Below, one piece after another: positions 38,471 through 61,816 of a stretch of DNA of 64,000 nt (position 1 is the stretch's first letter; each line of letters starts with the position of its first letter). A program made the position numbers and the translations under genes. The stretch spans positions 5,048,572 through 5,112,571 of the forward strand of contig NC_036448.1 in the NCBI RefSeq assembly GCF_002775205.1, read 5' to 3'. The DNA comes from Xiphophorus maculatus (lineage: Eukaryota; Chordata; Actinopteri; Cyprinodontiformes; Poeciliidae). The notes beneath the pieces were generated by a model. That model saw only the letters and a list, made by a program, of their open reading frames with translations, did not search any database and was not told the origin of the DNA.

Positions 38471-39863
38471 CCTTACAGTGGACAGCTATCCGAAAGCCAT
38501 TTTCTTGTGCTTCTTGTGGATTTTTATGTTAACTACTGGCCATCAGCTGCAAATGCAAGAAAGCATTTTGTTAAATCCAAAATGGCCGACAGACCAAAGA
38601 GCATGCGACCCTGTCCCTCCTTCTACGACTCTTGCAGGCAAAAAAAATATTGTAACATCAGAAAACCCCTAAAGAACAATACTACTGATGTACTTTTCAA
38701 ATAACAACTTTGTATGTGGAGAAAATTACAATTGATCACCTAAAATAAAATAAATAATATATATATATATTTTTTTTTTTTACAAATTCTTTTTTCTACT
38801 TTTTTTTATGCCTTAAGAAAAGAAAAGAAAAAATTGGGAAAAAATCCCGACACAAAGGATCATCAAAGGTTAACCAAAAATAAAGGAAAACTTGCTTGAG
38901 AAAACTTTATTGTATATTTTTTAGTAAGTAATTCATGGATAAATGTGCATTACTCACAGATGGATTAAGAGACGCAGAATGTATGGAGGTTAGTTTTGAT
39001 TCTCTGCTGAGAATCTGAGAAGCATTCTGCTGGATTAAATCTGTCTTCAGGTCTTTATTTTTTTTGGCGCCGTCATGTGACCTGCAAAGGTTTTGCTGCA
39101 GCTACCATGTTGGAATCTGAAGTTCATGGTTGAAAATCCGTTGTGTTGGGAAAGAAAGATGGCCGCCAAGGCTTTGGTGAGTACAGTTAAAAGACTACAG
39201 GAAGTGATTCAGCTCAGTAAATATCTCTATAATAAACCTGCATGCATCCTCAGTATGAGGCATTGCTTTATCTTGGACCATTTCTAATCAATTTAAATAA
39301 TGATTGGTGCATCGTTAACAGATTCATGATCTGAAGAATGATCCAAATGTATTTTTTAAACTTTTTATTTTTAATCATGGTAATGTCAGCAATTTTCTTA
39401 CACTGGGAAATATTAAGCACGGCACAAAAGTATTTGCCTTTTTTACAACCAGGCTTTTGCAGTAAGAACTACATCTGTTCAGACGGTTTTCACTTATAAG
39501 CCGACTTCACCTAAATCAGCTTTTATTTAAACTCGACTAACTACAGCAAGTGTTTTGAAAGATTGCGACCCAAATCCTGTTTTTATAACTGAAAATACAT
39601 TTAATCTGGGCTTAAAAGAATTTGAAAACTAAATGCAAATGTGCAAAGAAACTGGGTCTGCAATGAATAACACCCATCTCCTACAGCAAAAAAAAAAAAA
39701 GAAGAAATAATTGGACTTTATTGCTTGATGTTATTTTTCTTGGCACAGAAGTACTCTCCTCTCAATTTTGGTCCATTTGACTAAAAGTTTTAAAAGCATG
39801 AATTTGACATTTCAAGGACGGCCTGTTTTATTAAGACCCAGCTGCTTGTGCGCAACTCAGGAA

Positions 39864-39946
39864 GTCAGGACGGCCGAGCGGTCTAAGGCGATGCGTTCAG
39901 GTCACAGGCTCCCTGGAGGCGTGGGTTCGAATCCCAATTTTTGGGA
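39864..39946 (+). pseudogene. tRNA-Leu(CAG)-like pseudogene
   Basis: It begins GTCAGGACGGCCGAGCGGTC and keeps the anticodon loop TTCAGGT (CAG), the long variable arm and the T-loop GGTTCGAATCCC. The 3' acceptor strand is not complementary to GTCAGGA, and the anticodon stem has two mismatches, so it is probably dead. Confidence 0.75.
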
Positions 39947-40239
39947 TCCCAATTTGCTTCCATTTAAGTGGACCAAGAAAATGAGTTTCTGGTCAGGTCT
40001 GCCAACAACAATTGAGGGAGATGTTCAGTGGGTCTCCGGAATACCATCACTCAGCACACATTATGGTAAGAAGTTGCATGGGAGCAATGCAAACACAACC
40101 CGAAATTTAGCGGAAAAACTGCTAACTTTTGCTTGTCGCTATGAGCAAACATTTGGCATAGTCCTCATTGAATTGTCAAGTGTTCTTCGCCCTTCGAACA
40201 TCCTACATAAAAAGGCACCTCACACCCCAGGGGACGGGA

Positions 40240-40322
40240 GTCAGGATGGCCGAGCGGTCCAAGGCACCGCGTTAAGGTCGCAGTCTCCCCTGGAGGCGTG
40301 TGTTCAAATCCCACTTCTGACA
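40240..40322 (+). tRNA. tRNA-Leu-type gene with anticodon AAG on a Leu(CAG)-like body
   Basis: It is 83 nt. The acceptor strands GTCAGGA and TTCTGAC pair (one wobble); the D-arm, class II variable arm and T-arm are present; and TTTT follows at 40,330-40,333. The anticodon loop reads TTAAGGT, so the anticodon is AAG (40,274-40,276). There is one C-A mismatch in the anticodon stem and one mismatch in the T-stem. It may be functional or a young pseudogene. Confidence 0.7.
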
Positions 40323-40586
40323 GAAAGACTTTTCTCATTTGCCTCGACTGCACTCTCAGAGTCGTCATTTTAACTCGACTCCTGTACTTTTGGTGTAAGT
40401 AAGTAAGGCAGTTGAAATGGAGGACCCACTGACTGCTGACTCTGCTGTGGTATTTGCACATGTAAGGAATGAAATCATCCCAATAGATAACAGAGAAAAT
40501 GTAACTTTGCAGAGCTCTCAATCAACCAAGTGGTTTTCACCCATATGTAAATTCTCAGAGAAAAGACATTAACACATTTGCGTGAT

Positions 40587-40669
40587 GTCAGGATGGCCGA
40601 GCGGTCCGAGGCGCTGCGTTCAGGTTGCAGTCTCACCTGGAGGCGTTGGTTTGAGCGTCGAGTAATGAA
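40587..40669 (+). pseudogene. tRNA-Leu(CAG)-like pseudogene, 3' end lost
   Basis: The 5' two thirds are well kept (GTCAGGATGGCCGAGCGGTC, loop TTCAGGT, variable arm). The T-arm and 3' acceptor strand are degraded from about 40,645 on. Confidence 0.75.
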
Positions 40670-42029
40670 CCTTTTTGCTTCATGAGGCTTCATTTGCCCA
40701 TCACTACTTACTGATGTTAGAGACGTGACCACTGGAAACCAATCAAGCTGAAGGTCGGTGGACTGTTTTCTTCATGTCCAGGCATAAAGAAAACAGGTGT
40801 AGGAGTCTCCTTTTATGCTCCACACCTTGTGAGAAGTTAATTGGGTTCCAGGTGTCCTCAATCCTGCAGGGCAAGCTTCCTCCTGCTACACACGCAGGCT
40901 AAAAAGTTAAAAGCGTTGTTCCTTCTGAGCAGGTGACTTCTTTAAGGTTTTTACTGTGAAGCGAACAGAACCTTTTATGTCTGCATTTCAGCAACACCTG
41001 TATTTTTGTCGCTTTTCCATAAAGTCCAACATTGCGTTCTGCTTGGCCATCAGTCGGTGCATAATCGATTCTAGTGGAGGCCTCAAGAAAACCCACCATT
41101 TGACCTCAAACGGTGGCCACTTGAAGTAAGTACAATTAACTTTGAACCGATTTTTAGACAATATTTTGATTATTCTTGATAATTTTTCTTTTTTTTTGCT
41201 TACGGGTAAACTTTTAAGAGCATGTGAAACGTCCGCTGGTTCCGCGTTTACTTCCATTTCGCAACAGTGACAAAGCTGAGAGTGAAAACATCCGTCAAGC
41301 ATCGATCCTAAAACGCAGTTCCATGTTGCCGACACTAGATGTCCTCCGAGAGCCAGTTTCTAAGGGCTTAAACAGCGGTGAGGATGACTTCAGTCCACAT
41401 GGAGAGCAACCTGACAGAGGCCGTGAATAGACAGAAAACCCAACAGATTTTCTTTTAGTGGATCTCTGAGGGTGGAAGGCGAATATGGAGAGAGTGTGGT
41501 CAGTGTGTGTGTGGGGGGAGAAAAAAGGGGCTGCTGGTTGCCATTTTGGGGTAATTTGTTTAATACGACTCATCAGCAGCAACATCTGTCTTCCTCCTCC
41601 TGCTGCTGCTCCTCCTCCATCCTGCTGGGTCTGATTCAGCACTTCAACACCTACACACAGAACCAAGAATAGATTCAGGACTCCACACAGAGTAAAAATA
41701 AAAAAATAAGCCCCGCCGGCGCCTGAGACCACCCATCGCATCCTGTCCTGTCACCTGCTACGGAGAAATCGGAAACGAAGCAGAACAGATCCTTCAGTCG
41801 CTCCCTTTACTTGTTGTTTAGTTTTAAGTGCGTCTCTAATTTGGTGCTAATGTGACGTTTTAGATAGCAGTTTAATGCAATTTGTCATTTGTCAATTTGA
41901 CCTCCATTTTGTCATTTCTAGGGTAAAAGTCTAAAAGACACAAGCACAAGGTCTTTTGTCTAAAAGACAAAAGACCTCAACCACCGTTTTCCACAGTCAG
42001 AGGTCGTCAAACTTCGTTTGGGATTTTGA

Positions 42030-42440
42030 AAACTTTCAGGGTGTTTTCACGCCTGACTTTCTTACATTTTCAGTTGCTGCCGTTCACTTTCCCACTGCGC
42101 TGCCGAAACCTTTTGGAAAACCCGTGACCTGTGGTGGCGCTGTGCCAATCACCAGTGAGAGAAACGACATGAAAACCTCTGAAGAACGCGATGAGCGCAA
42201 CTTTCTCCTACGTGAAATGTAAACAAAATGGAGTGGCGTCAGATTTTAGGATTTCTATTTTGCTTTTTTTCCCTGCTAGGGCTGTAGACGCTCACGTTTG
42301 TTTTGGTTGTGTTTACCCAGCATTCCTTGTGCTGCAGTTCATTTCCTGATCCGTTTTATTTTCACATAAGCATTTGAATTGCATCAGCGTTCACTTTTAA
42401 TTCAAACGAGAGGTTGGTTTGTAGATGGATCAGAGTTGTT
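42030..42440. repeat. MITE-like element, TTTCACGCCTGA family
   Basis: It shares GTGTTTTCACGCCTGACTTT, GTGGTGGCGCTGTGCCAA and the right half with the element at 11,805-12,310. Non-coding. Confidence 0.55.
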
Positions 42441-43270
42441 TTCTTTGGGGGGCGTTGGGGTGTGTGGGGGCGTTTACCCCGGGCTCCCAATTTAAGCAGG
42501 ATCCGCCCCTGCTTGTGGAACGTTCCTGTCATTTTTTTCCTCCGACACTTATTAACCGAGCTGATTGTAATTACTGAAACCCACCTGAGCCACGCAGACC
42601 CACAGCGGAAGCATTCCAGGTGACCTTTACCACCAAATGCCAAACGTGCAGGGCTTGTACTTCCTCCATGTGTGAGACTGGCCCCTGCATTCCCTCCGGT
42701 ACCCAGACCCCTGCGCTCGTGCTCCAGCTCGCTCCAAAGCGTGAGCTCACTCTACATCCTGCCCCCCCCCCCATCCCCCACCCCCCCTCCTCCTCCTCCT
42801 CCTCTACCCACCGCGCAGTTGGATTCAGTTACAGTGAGCGCCAGGATGGCAACATAAAAAAAAAATCTAATGGAACAACTGAGACGGGAGAACGCTGTGA
42901 GGTTTTTACGACGTGCGAATAGCAAGCCATAGAAACAACCTCGACAGGAAAAAAAAAAGAAAAAAGAGAGAGAAAATCAAGATGCGAGGCAGCGCGAAGG
43001 CATCCGGGGGTCAAGTTCACGCGGCAGCGGATGCGCGCCGGCTCCAGGAGCAGCTGGCCGGCTGGATGAAGTGAGACTGGGCGCGCAGCGGTAGCAGCGT
43101 GCCACGGCGCGGCCACGCATTTCGGATCGGACCTCGGTGGGAATCATTTCTGGGGACAAAACAACTCGGCCACCTCGTCCCTCCCCCTCCCCCTCTCACG
43201 GCACATCAATGAGGAATGTGACTGTGTCTGTTTCTGTCCAGACGGGCTTGATGAAGCCCTCGGCGGTGTC

Positions 43271-53722
<10,452 letters not shown>

Positions 53723-56700
53723 AAGAATCTGTCCACCATGGATTCTCGCAGTGCCTCCTGTAACTCTCCTCTACAGCTGTCTGTGAAGTCTGACATTAAA
53801 TCAAATCTGAGTCTTGGCTTGCAAACAGAAAATGGATAAGGAATGTGTTTCTAATCATTTGTAGGGCGCTTTCCGGGGATGAAACAGGTTTTTATTTTTT
53901 TTTAAGTCTCCATGCTGGAGGTCCCCATAGCTGGGTGATACTTAAACCATATATGCAAATGTATGAATCTGTATGTTGTATAATTCTGTGTTGTGTTTGA
54001 GTGGATTTGTTGAGCAGAAAGGAAGTGAGTTGGTAAAACTGGTATTAATAGACCAGTTTGGTGTTTCTATAAGGCATCCAGCTTATTTCAGCTTATTTTA
54101 TATTTCAGACTTTTGGCCTCAAAAGTCTTCTGAACTAGTTTTACATTACTGTTTTTTTTAATGATGCTAATAATCTCCTATATCTTTAAGGAATCTTCTG
54201 TTTCCAAAAGGCGCAGTCTGACTTGAAAGGACTGTATAACGGGATAGTTCAGGATGTTTGGATTGAGTTTAGGCTGAAACGTTATCAGCAATTTATATCT
54301 TTGCGTCTTCATTTCACATCAGTCCAGATTAGCTGGTTTTGTCGTTAGCTAATTGATGCTACCAACAATCCAGAATAGGCCCAAGGCTCAAATAGACTTT
54401 TACAGACCGAAAACAACTCCCAATTTCAAAACGTCATATCAGTTTATGAACAAATTTCTGCTTTAGAAGAAACACAGAAAATGGTGGCCAGAGGCAGCGC
54501 ATCCCTGATTATCTTCCTGCGTGAAACGCGATGAGGCTAGATCAACAAAGTGTTTGAGGTCAGATTAACAGTCAGAAAGGAAAGAAATGCAGTGTAACAG
54601 TCATACAGTGGCATTTAGTCAAGCTGCTTTATTGTGCTACATAATATAATGTTACTATCTGCCATTTTCATAGCTTTACCTTCAAGTGTTAAATCACAGT
54701 TATGATTTGTAATTGTTTCAAACAGTAAAAATCCAGTATGAAACTAGGTAGCGGTGCTACCTAGTCCCATTGTCTTCTTCTCTAACTTATTATTGCAACT
54801 TTGTGTATAAAAAACAAACATTGTGGCTTAAGTCATTTTTAATTAATAGACATTTACGTAATTACTTTTATGTAAAAATTGCCATTTGAAACTTATTACA
54901 TTTGAGAAGGAAGATTATTAGTGACGCACCGCCTCCAACCTCCATATCTGCTGAAATAGTCACAGGTTTGTCTGTAAATATCCATCCATTCAAACCTGAA
55001 AATGGTGTAAAAGGTTATAAGATAAATTTCAGGTAAACATTTCAGATTGGAGTTTAGGATTATGTGGTTGTGGCGGCTCTCAGATTTAGCCATGTAGCTT
55101 CGAAATCTGGTCCAACAAATCTGGATTTTAATCAGTTGAAGACGTCGAGACGTACTGAGTCTGTACTGCAGGTAAGACATTAGCTGCTGATAATGTTCTT
55201 TTAGTATCTCACATCAAAAGTCCTGAACGATCACTTTCGTTTGATTTGATGTAAAAGCCTGGAAGGTTGTTGGTGATGCATGAAAGACAGGAAGAAAAGC
55301 CTAAACTACCAATGAAATCTTTGAATATGGACTTCCATATGAGGAACTTTACATACTTCAGTCTCTGCACGCTGTAACTTTTTACATAGTCTAAAAGCAA
55401 TACAAGTAACTGTGATGGGAAGCACTGAAAGGTTTAGTTCCCCCGGAGGTGACACACACGCTAATAACCTATGTTTTGGTCTGTCTGCAAACATGTTTGA
55501 TACCACAAAATTTACTCTGATTAGCATAATGCGAGTTGTAAAGTTTTAATAAAAAGTAAAGGTCTTTTTTTATATATATACTGAAATGTTTGCCTTACTC
55601 ATAATTCATTGTTTGCTGACCATCTTGTCCCGTGAGGAATAAGAAAGGAATATTATGAGGTGGAAATCTACTGGATTTCTTGTAAATAGAACAAGTAAGA
55701 TTCCTTTGTTACTGTCATTTGTGCAGGATGTTTCAAGCAGGCCAGATTTTGAGTTGAATCGGCCACGGACAAATTTGTCCGTTCAAATAATGGAACTGAA
55801 TGACTTTAAATTGTTTGTTTAAAGTCAAGCCAGCTAATTTTGTTTTTAATTGTAAGCTAGCAAGATGGAAAACCAACAGAAGTGATGGGAAATGGCTTGT
55901 TCTCTGTAAAATTACTCTTTCATTTCTGCCATGTTTCGTAGATCAAAACTCGAATCTCGGAATGACGGCGCGTCAGACTCTCCTCAACATTGGTCCACTT
56001 TGTCAAAACAATGGAAACAATGTGATGCTTGCTAGCTAGCATCAGCAATTCAAGAAAAATGACGTGTTCCTCAGCATTTTTTACATTCAAACATTAAAGG
56101 AACATGTTCACAAATAAATGTTACTCTTGATAAGTCGATTTAGCAAGATGCTATCAAAAGTACGACTGAACAACTCGGTGTGGCTGCTATCATGGTGCCT
56201 GGCAGCCATATTGGATCTGAGGCTGTGATTGGTGAAAACCCCCCAAATTTATAACTCGAAAATGTCAAATTCACGGAACAAATGGAACACATTATTTGTA
56301 AGGAGAGATGTGCATGGAGCTGATCTTCAAACTAAGTAAAAATTTCCCAGCCACATTTGTAATTTAAGTACAAATACAAGAAGCTGTTCTTCCATTGAGC
56401 TGACAAGAGTTTGTCAAGATTTCTGAGATGTAGTCGCCAAATAGTCGCAGTTCTCTTGCTAAAGTTGCTAAAGTAAGCATTTAACACTGGACCTGGAAGG
56501 CACTTTAAATATCCAAAATAAATAAGCAGAATGACAAAATTAATTATGAGGCCTCCGCGAACAAAACTGCCCTTCAAAAAACAGGGCTAGCTGAGACCAA
56601 AGCACCAGACTGAAGACTTTTATCATCCAGCTTTTGATAGAAAGAGAAAAACACATCACGCAGTATTGAGTTTGTTTTAATTTCTCACACGATTAATTGA

Positions 56701-57459
56701 TTTATTGATATTGGGACGGGCCTAGGCCTTAGTGTGTGTTCCGACAATAATCTCAGATAAATGGAAGATGGACGGATGGACGAATTTGAACCTCAGAAAG
56801 CCAACGCACTCTCTGTTGACTGTGTAAATGACATAAGCGACAGCAAAAAGCAAAATTCTCCTTAAACTCTTCTCTGTGGAGTGAAGCAGCAAATGCTTAT
56901 GCATAAACAGACATTTTCCTTTCAGCTGTAGCCAAACAGTAGCGGGTGGGGGTGGGGGAGTTGGGAGGGTTTTCAAATGAATGTGGGCGCTGTTGACGGA
57001 TGATTCAGACGCCGTTTTCTCGCTTGAAAAGCAAACGCAATTCCAGAGGCAGATATTGCTGAGAGCCACGATGGACTCTAATTTTTACAGATACAAAACG
57101 ATGATATTGACTCAAGCAGGAAAAAGGAAAGGTGGAAGTAAAGATATTTCATACCAACCTCTGCTAAACACAGCCTGAATCTGTCTAAAACTCTGTTTCC
57201 TTCATTTTTTTTTTTTGCTTGTTCGTCCTCTTTATATAAATGGGTGATCCTGACTCATCAAAGTTTGTATAACTATGCTTGTACCAATTTAGGCATAATG
57301 GCGTGGCAGGATGTCAAAATGTCAAGCAGAGGTCTGTATGTTGCCGACATGACTGGTGATTAGGAACGCCTGTGAAAAACGTAGTCACTGACTCGCTGAT
57401 TGCCGTCAACGTTTCGGGCATTTACACAGCCTGCTTTTTCTTTTTTTTTCCGAAGAGTT

Positions 57460-57637
57460 TTTGCGGCGCTAGTGGCTCGTATTTTTTCGACAGTAGGCAG
57501 ACAGGAAGGAGAGTGAGGAGAGGGGGGAAGATATGCGGCAAAGGTCGTCGGGAGTCGAACCTGCGACGTCCGCGTCGAGGACTAAGGCCTCCAAACGTGG
57601 GGTGTGCTAACCCCCTGCGCCACCACAGCACGCCCCT
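57460..57637 (-). mobile_element. tRNA-derived SINE, nearly complete
   Basis: On the minus strand it begins GGGGCGTGCTGTGGTGGCGC (A-box side), has a B box GCAGGTTCGACTCCCG, then GCCGCATATCTTCCCC and a CT-rich body. It ends near TACGAGCCACTAGCGCCGCA. I associate this family with killifish and livebearers. Confidence 0.8.
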
Positions 57638-57908
57638 TTCTTTTTTTTTTTTAAGTGTTGCATAACATGCATGTCTGTACTAAACTCTCATCTACAGTGG
57701 ATATAAATAATGTGCACACCATTGTCAAAATGTTAGGTCATTGTGTTGCCAAACAAAAAAGAGAGAGACCAAAATATATCAATGCAGAACTTGTTCTACT
57801 AATAGCCTTACAATCTATACAGCTGTAGTTACAAGAAAACTTTTTGGAGGTAATTACTATGATTGTACTTTATGCGTTCAGTTTTGGGGACAAGGTTGTC
57901 CTGTCAAA

Positions 57909-57929
57909 CCACACACACACACACACACA

Positions 57930-57964
<35 letters not shown>
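57909..57964. repeat. (CA)n microsatellite
   Basis: A CA tract of about 55 bp with one CC interruption. Confidence 0.92.
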
Positions 57965-57968
<4 letters not shown>

Positions 57969-58074
57969 CAAAACGTCAAAAGCGCACGCAGGGTCAGTGT
58001 GATCCCGCCAGACCGTGGAACGAGTAAAAAGCTTATGGGGTTGAAATGACCCCACAAGCTTCACGGGAGGGTTA

Positions 58075-58385
58075 AGGATGTTTTCACACCTGAAGTGTTC
58101 AATCAGCGGTTTGTTTGTGTTGATGTGAACACAGCAATTGCACCAAGATACAGACCAAAACAAAACTGTCGGAAAAGTACTGTCGGATTTTGAGAATGCG
58201 ACATAAACAACTCTAGAGTTCATTTGGAACCGCACCAAAGATACCTCCTCCAAACTGACCTCGGACCTCGGTAAGGTCCGCAGTGGTTCGTTTACGACGT
58301 GAACGACCTCAATCCGACACATCGGTGTCCACTGAAAGGTTGAGCTAAAAGCTGTCCAGGTAGGCTCTGCATTATGGGATACGGT
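58075..58385. repeat. MITE-like element, TTTTCACACCTGA family
   Basis: It starts with ATGTTTTCACACCTGAAGTG and ends near GGCTCTGCATTATGGGATAC. It resembles the elements at 11,805 and 63,820, but the middle differs. Confidence 0.45.
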
Positions 58386-61300
58386 AAACAAACTAATAAA
58401 CAAAGGCTGTGCATCTTTGTTTAAGACATCTTCTCAAAATCCGTACAAATACTTTTATGGAGATAGTATCCAGAAACACACTTACGAGATGATGAAATAT
58501 TTTGTATCAGCTAGAATATACAACATTCAAACCAAAGTAAACTGCATGAGAATGTCCTTAGTCTCTTCATCAATTTCTTCAGTTCTTGGTATTATTACTG
58601 TGGCTTTCTCCTCTCTCGACCTCTCTGGCAGATGATGACTGTGTCCCACATAATATCTAAATTCTCTTGTATCCCTGTACTAACAGGAACCTTCTGACGG
58701 TGGCGTTCCTCTGATGCTCTACAAACCTTCTGTTGCGACAAACAACTGAAAAGTTGGACTTCCCTTGGGGTCAGTCACAGGCACTCTGAATCACGGCCAC
58801 GATTATTGCACGCTTACGTGGACTTTTTCATTTGACAAAATGCATGTCTGTGCTGAACTCCCATACATACCAGCATAAATATATAATCGCCAGACATATG
58901 AATAAGTGAGGGCGTATTATTGTCTCGATCTGAAAATGTGGTGCCAGAGGCAAGGGTGATACTGCGGGCTGGAACGGGAACTGGCAGGCGACCTAATTTG
59001 TGTGAGCACAGAGATATGTGGATGGACAGGGAATGCCCAAATCTACCCCACATAAAAAAAATATATGTGATAAGGATTTCTAGAGTGTACAGTATGGAGT
59101 ACCAGCCCTCATATTGCAGACCATCATGGGCGTAGTGACCATGTGAGTTTACTAACACCCACAGTTTTCATGCAATTTTGCTCAAAAACCGTACTTCTGT
59201 GGCGATGTCTTTGTGCACCAATCTGAGTGCGCAGTGAAACAGACGTGAGCGCATAGATCTTTGTAAGCAAAGAATAATTGGCGCCGTTGTCTTTATAATT
59301 CACTTGCTTGCTAATTCACATTCTTGCTCCTCACGTATGGATTGCTGAGAAGGCCAAATTTCATTTCATTTATCTTTACTATGTTGGTAACACTAGATGT
59401 TTGCAGTGTGGGTGTGTTGGTGACACAAAAGCAACTGCAAGACATATGTAAATGAACCACACCACCATGACGGACAATTTTTTTTTGTTTTTTTTTTATC
59501 CAATCAGGGTATTCCTCAGAGGAAAAAGAATCAATCACAACCAACAAGTCAAAATACTGCAGGAAGTGACAAATTACAAAAAAAAAGGTAGGATTTTTGA
59601 AACCAACACAAGAAAACATGATGCACTTTAAGTTTGTAGCCTAATAAGATGTAGTTAAGCAAAGTATGCTTACTTTGTGTATTTCAGGTAACATTCATTT
59701 ATTGAGCTACAGGTCTATGATGTGATCCTCCAGGTCAGCTCACATCCCCTACACCTTTGAAAAGCGTGCTACACCACTGCACACTGGGAATTATTTCAGT
59801 CAGGACTGTTTTCACATCTATACTCCAGTCATACTGCAGGACCGTTGGTAACAGTTATATTAAGTGGCTAAGCTAAATTTCAGTATTTTGCACTTTTAAC
59901 TCCCCCTCCATCCTTCCCATATTTAGGCACATGTCTGAATGTGCTTTAACACACAGACCTGAACGCATCAGTCCTGCCTCCAGCGTGAATCACCTCTGGA
60001 TGGAACATTGTGTAAAAGGACTATCGCTGGCCAGAAAACCCACGCTGTAAACATCTAGCTGTGAAGTCTAACCGTGATCATCTGTTGCCTTTCTGAACCT
60101 GGCAAGAGCGACTTCCATGTTGTTCTGCTAAAGCTAAAGCTGGTTAGCTAGCAGGAAGAGAGATAAACAGGCAGGCTGACTCGATTACTAAATTGAGTAA
60201 AGAGCCCTTTTTTCAAACAATCTACCTAACAGGAGTTGTAAAGCTCACTTTGTAACTTTAATCTTCTACTTTATGGTGAAAGGCGGCAACAATAAAGGTT
60301 AATCATCGTTGTGATCCCAAACCAGAATGATTGAGCCGAGAAGTTCAGAGGTCGCACTTCACCCCCTCCTCCCCCAAACATGTGGATAATAGTGAATAAA
60401 TGAATTGAGTGTAGCCTACAATAATGTGAGCAATGCAACGGTCAGCCTCAGTGAAGAAAGTACATTTGCGCTGCTAAGGAGAAAAGTTATTATGTTAGCT
60501 TAAATTTTGGAAAAAAAGCATGGCTCTCCTTTTCCTCCTGTTAGCCGGGTCGCGAGCGGATGTCATCACGGCTGCAAAAGTACAGCGAAACAGAATGACG
60601 TCACAGATCACAGAGTTTAATTCATACAGAGCAATCGACAACAAAGCTGCAGAGATACAGAGATATGCATTTTCTCATGAAAATAAAAACACACAAGGGA
60701 AGACCAACGAACACAGAGACAGACAAAGGCGCCCACGTGGAGAAAAGATGAAAAAACTCTCTCTCCGTTTGCTGGCCTGGAATTTTTAAACAGAAGAGGA
60801 GTTTCCCTATTTAATATATGCAAAAAAGGCGTTCCGTTCTTTGACCAATTAGAGACCTTGTTCGGCCCCCCAAAGAACCCCGGAAACTCCCCTGATTACC
60901 GCTCCGATGTCTGTTTTTTATCTAAGCAAAGGCGGACCACTTCGTGCCCATCTCCATCCGACGCGGGCCGAGAGGCGCCAAGAAGTCTCTGACCCCTTTT
61001 GGACTGTAAATTTTATTGCTCTGTGTGTCAGCGGGGGAGGAAAAGGGCCCTGCTTTGTTTGAATGTCTGCTATTGTGAGCTCCCCCATGCTCCACAGAAA
61101 ACTGTTCCAAATAAAGTGTTGGCTATCCCTTTACACATGTCGTAAGATTAAGTGTATTTTTAGCATTAAATAATCATTTTCCTTAGCAGCGCCAAAAACG
61201 TTACAATTTTGACATTAAAATTTTCTAGAAAAAACAAGAAAATTTCTGAAATTACTCTCAAAATTTCTGAGTTTTTGGAAGAATTTTCCTCCTCCTTTGT

Positions 61301-61749
61301 TTTTCTATCTACATTGGCCCTAATACAGCATCACACAAATATCTGACCGTTCTTTGTTAGTGTTCTTTTTTTTTTTTTTTTTTAAGTCCAGTGAATACAT
61401 CGTCATCTGCATAGATTAAACCAATATGTTCATTTCTGACTTAAAAACGTGAGTAAGAAAGCTGCAAACACAAAAAGGATACCATCCAGAAACCCAAACA
61501 CGGATGTGTTGTGATTAGAATGTGCTTCGGGACTAAGATGTACTCATCTGGCATTGTTCACCTCGGCAGCCAGGCTTTGGCTGTGAGCCTGCTCAGAGAA
61601 CGGAGGAAGAAAAACGCAAACAGTGATCAGATCCAGATTTTCTCTGCTTCACTCACCGTTCTACGCCGGTATGAAACGCCCTGTGGTCAGAAAACGTGAC
61701 AGCTGGTTAGAGTGGGTCTAATTGACAAATCTATTTAGAAACATGCCCA

Positions 61750-61768
61750 CTCACACACACACACACAC

Positions 61769-61812
<44 letters not shown>
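61750..61812. repeat. (CA)n microsatellite
   Basis: A CA tract of about 60 bp with one CG interruption. Confidence 0.92.

Positions 61813-61816
<4 letters not shown>

Larger units (their letters stand above)
37440..42900. other. Intergenic between tubulin and lrrc52
   Basis: Apart from a LINE tail, three tRNA-Leu-type sequences, a MITE copy near 42,030-42,440 and a first-exon-like motif at 39,159, I see nothing coding. The frames at 40,988-41,741 lack family features and splice context. Confidence 0.55.

Noticed and set aside
57870-58403. 177-codon minus-strand frame
   Set aside because: It runs through a CA microsatellite and a MITE-like repeat and has no recognisable domain.
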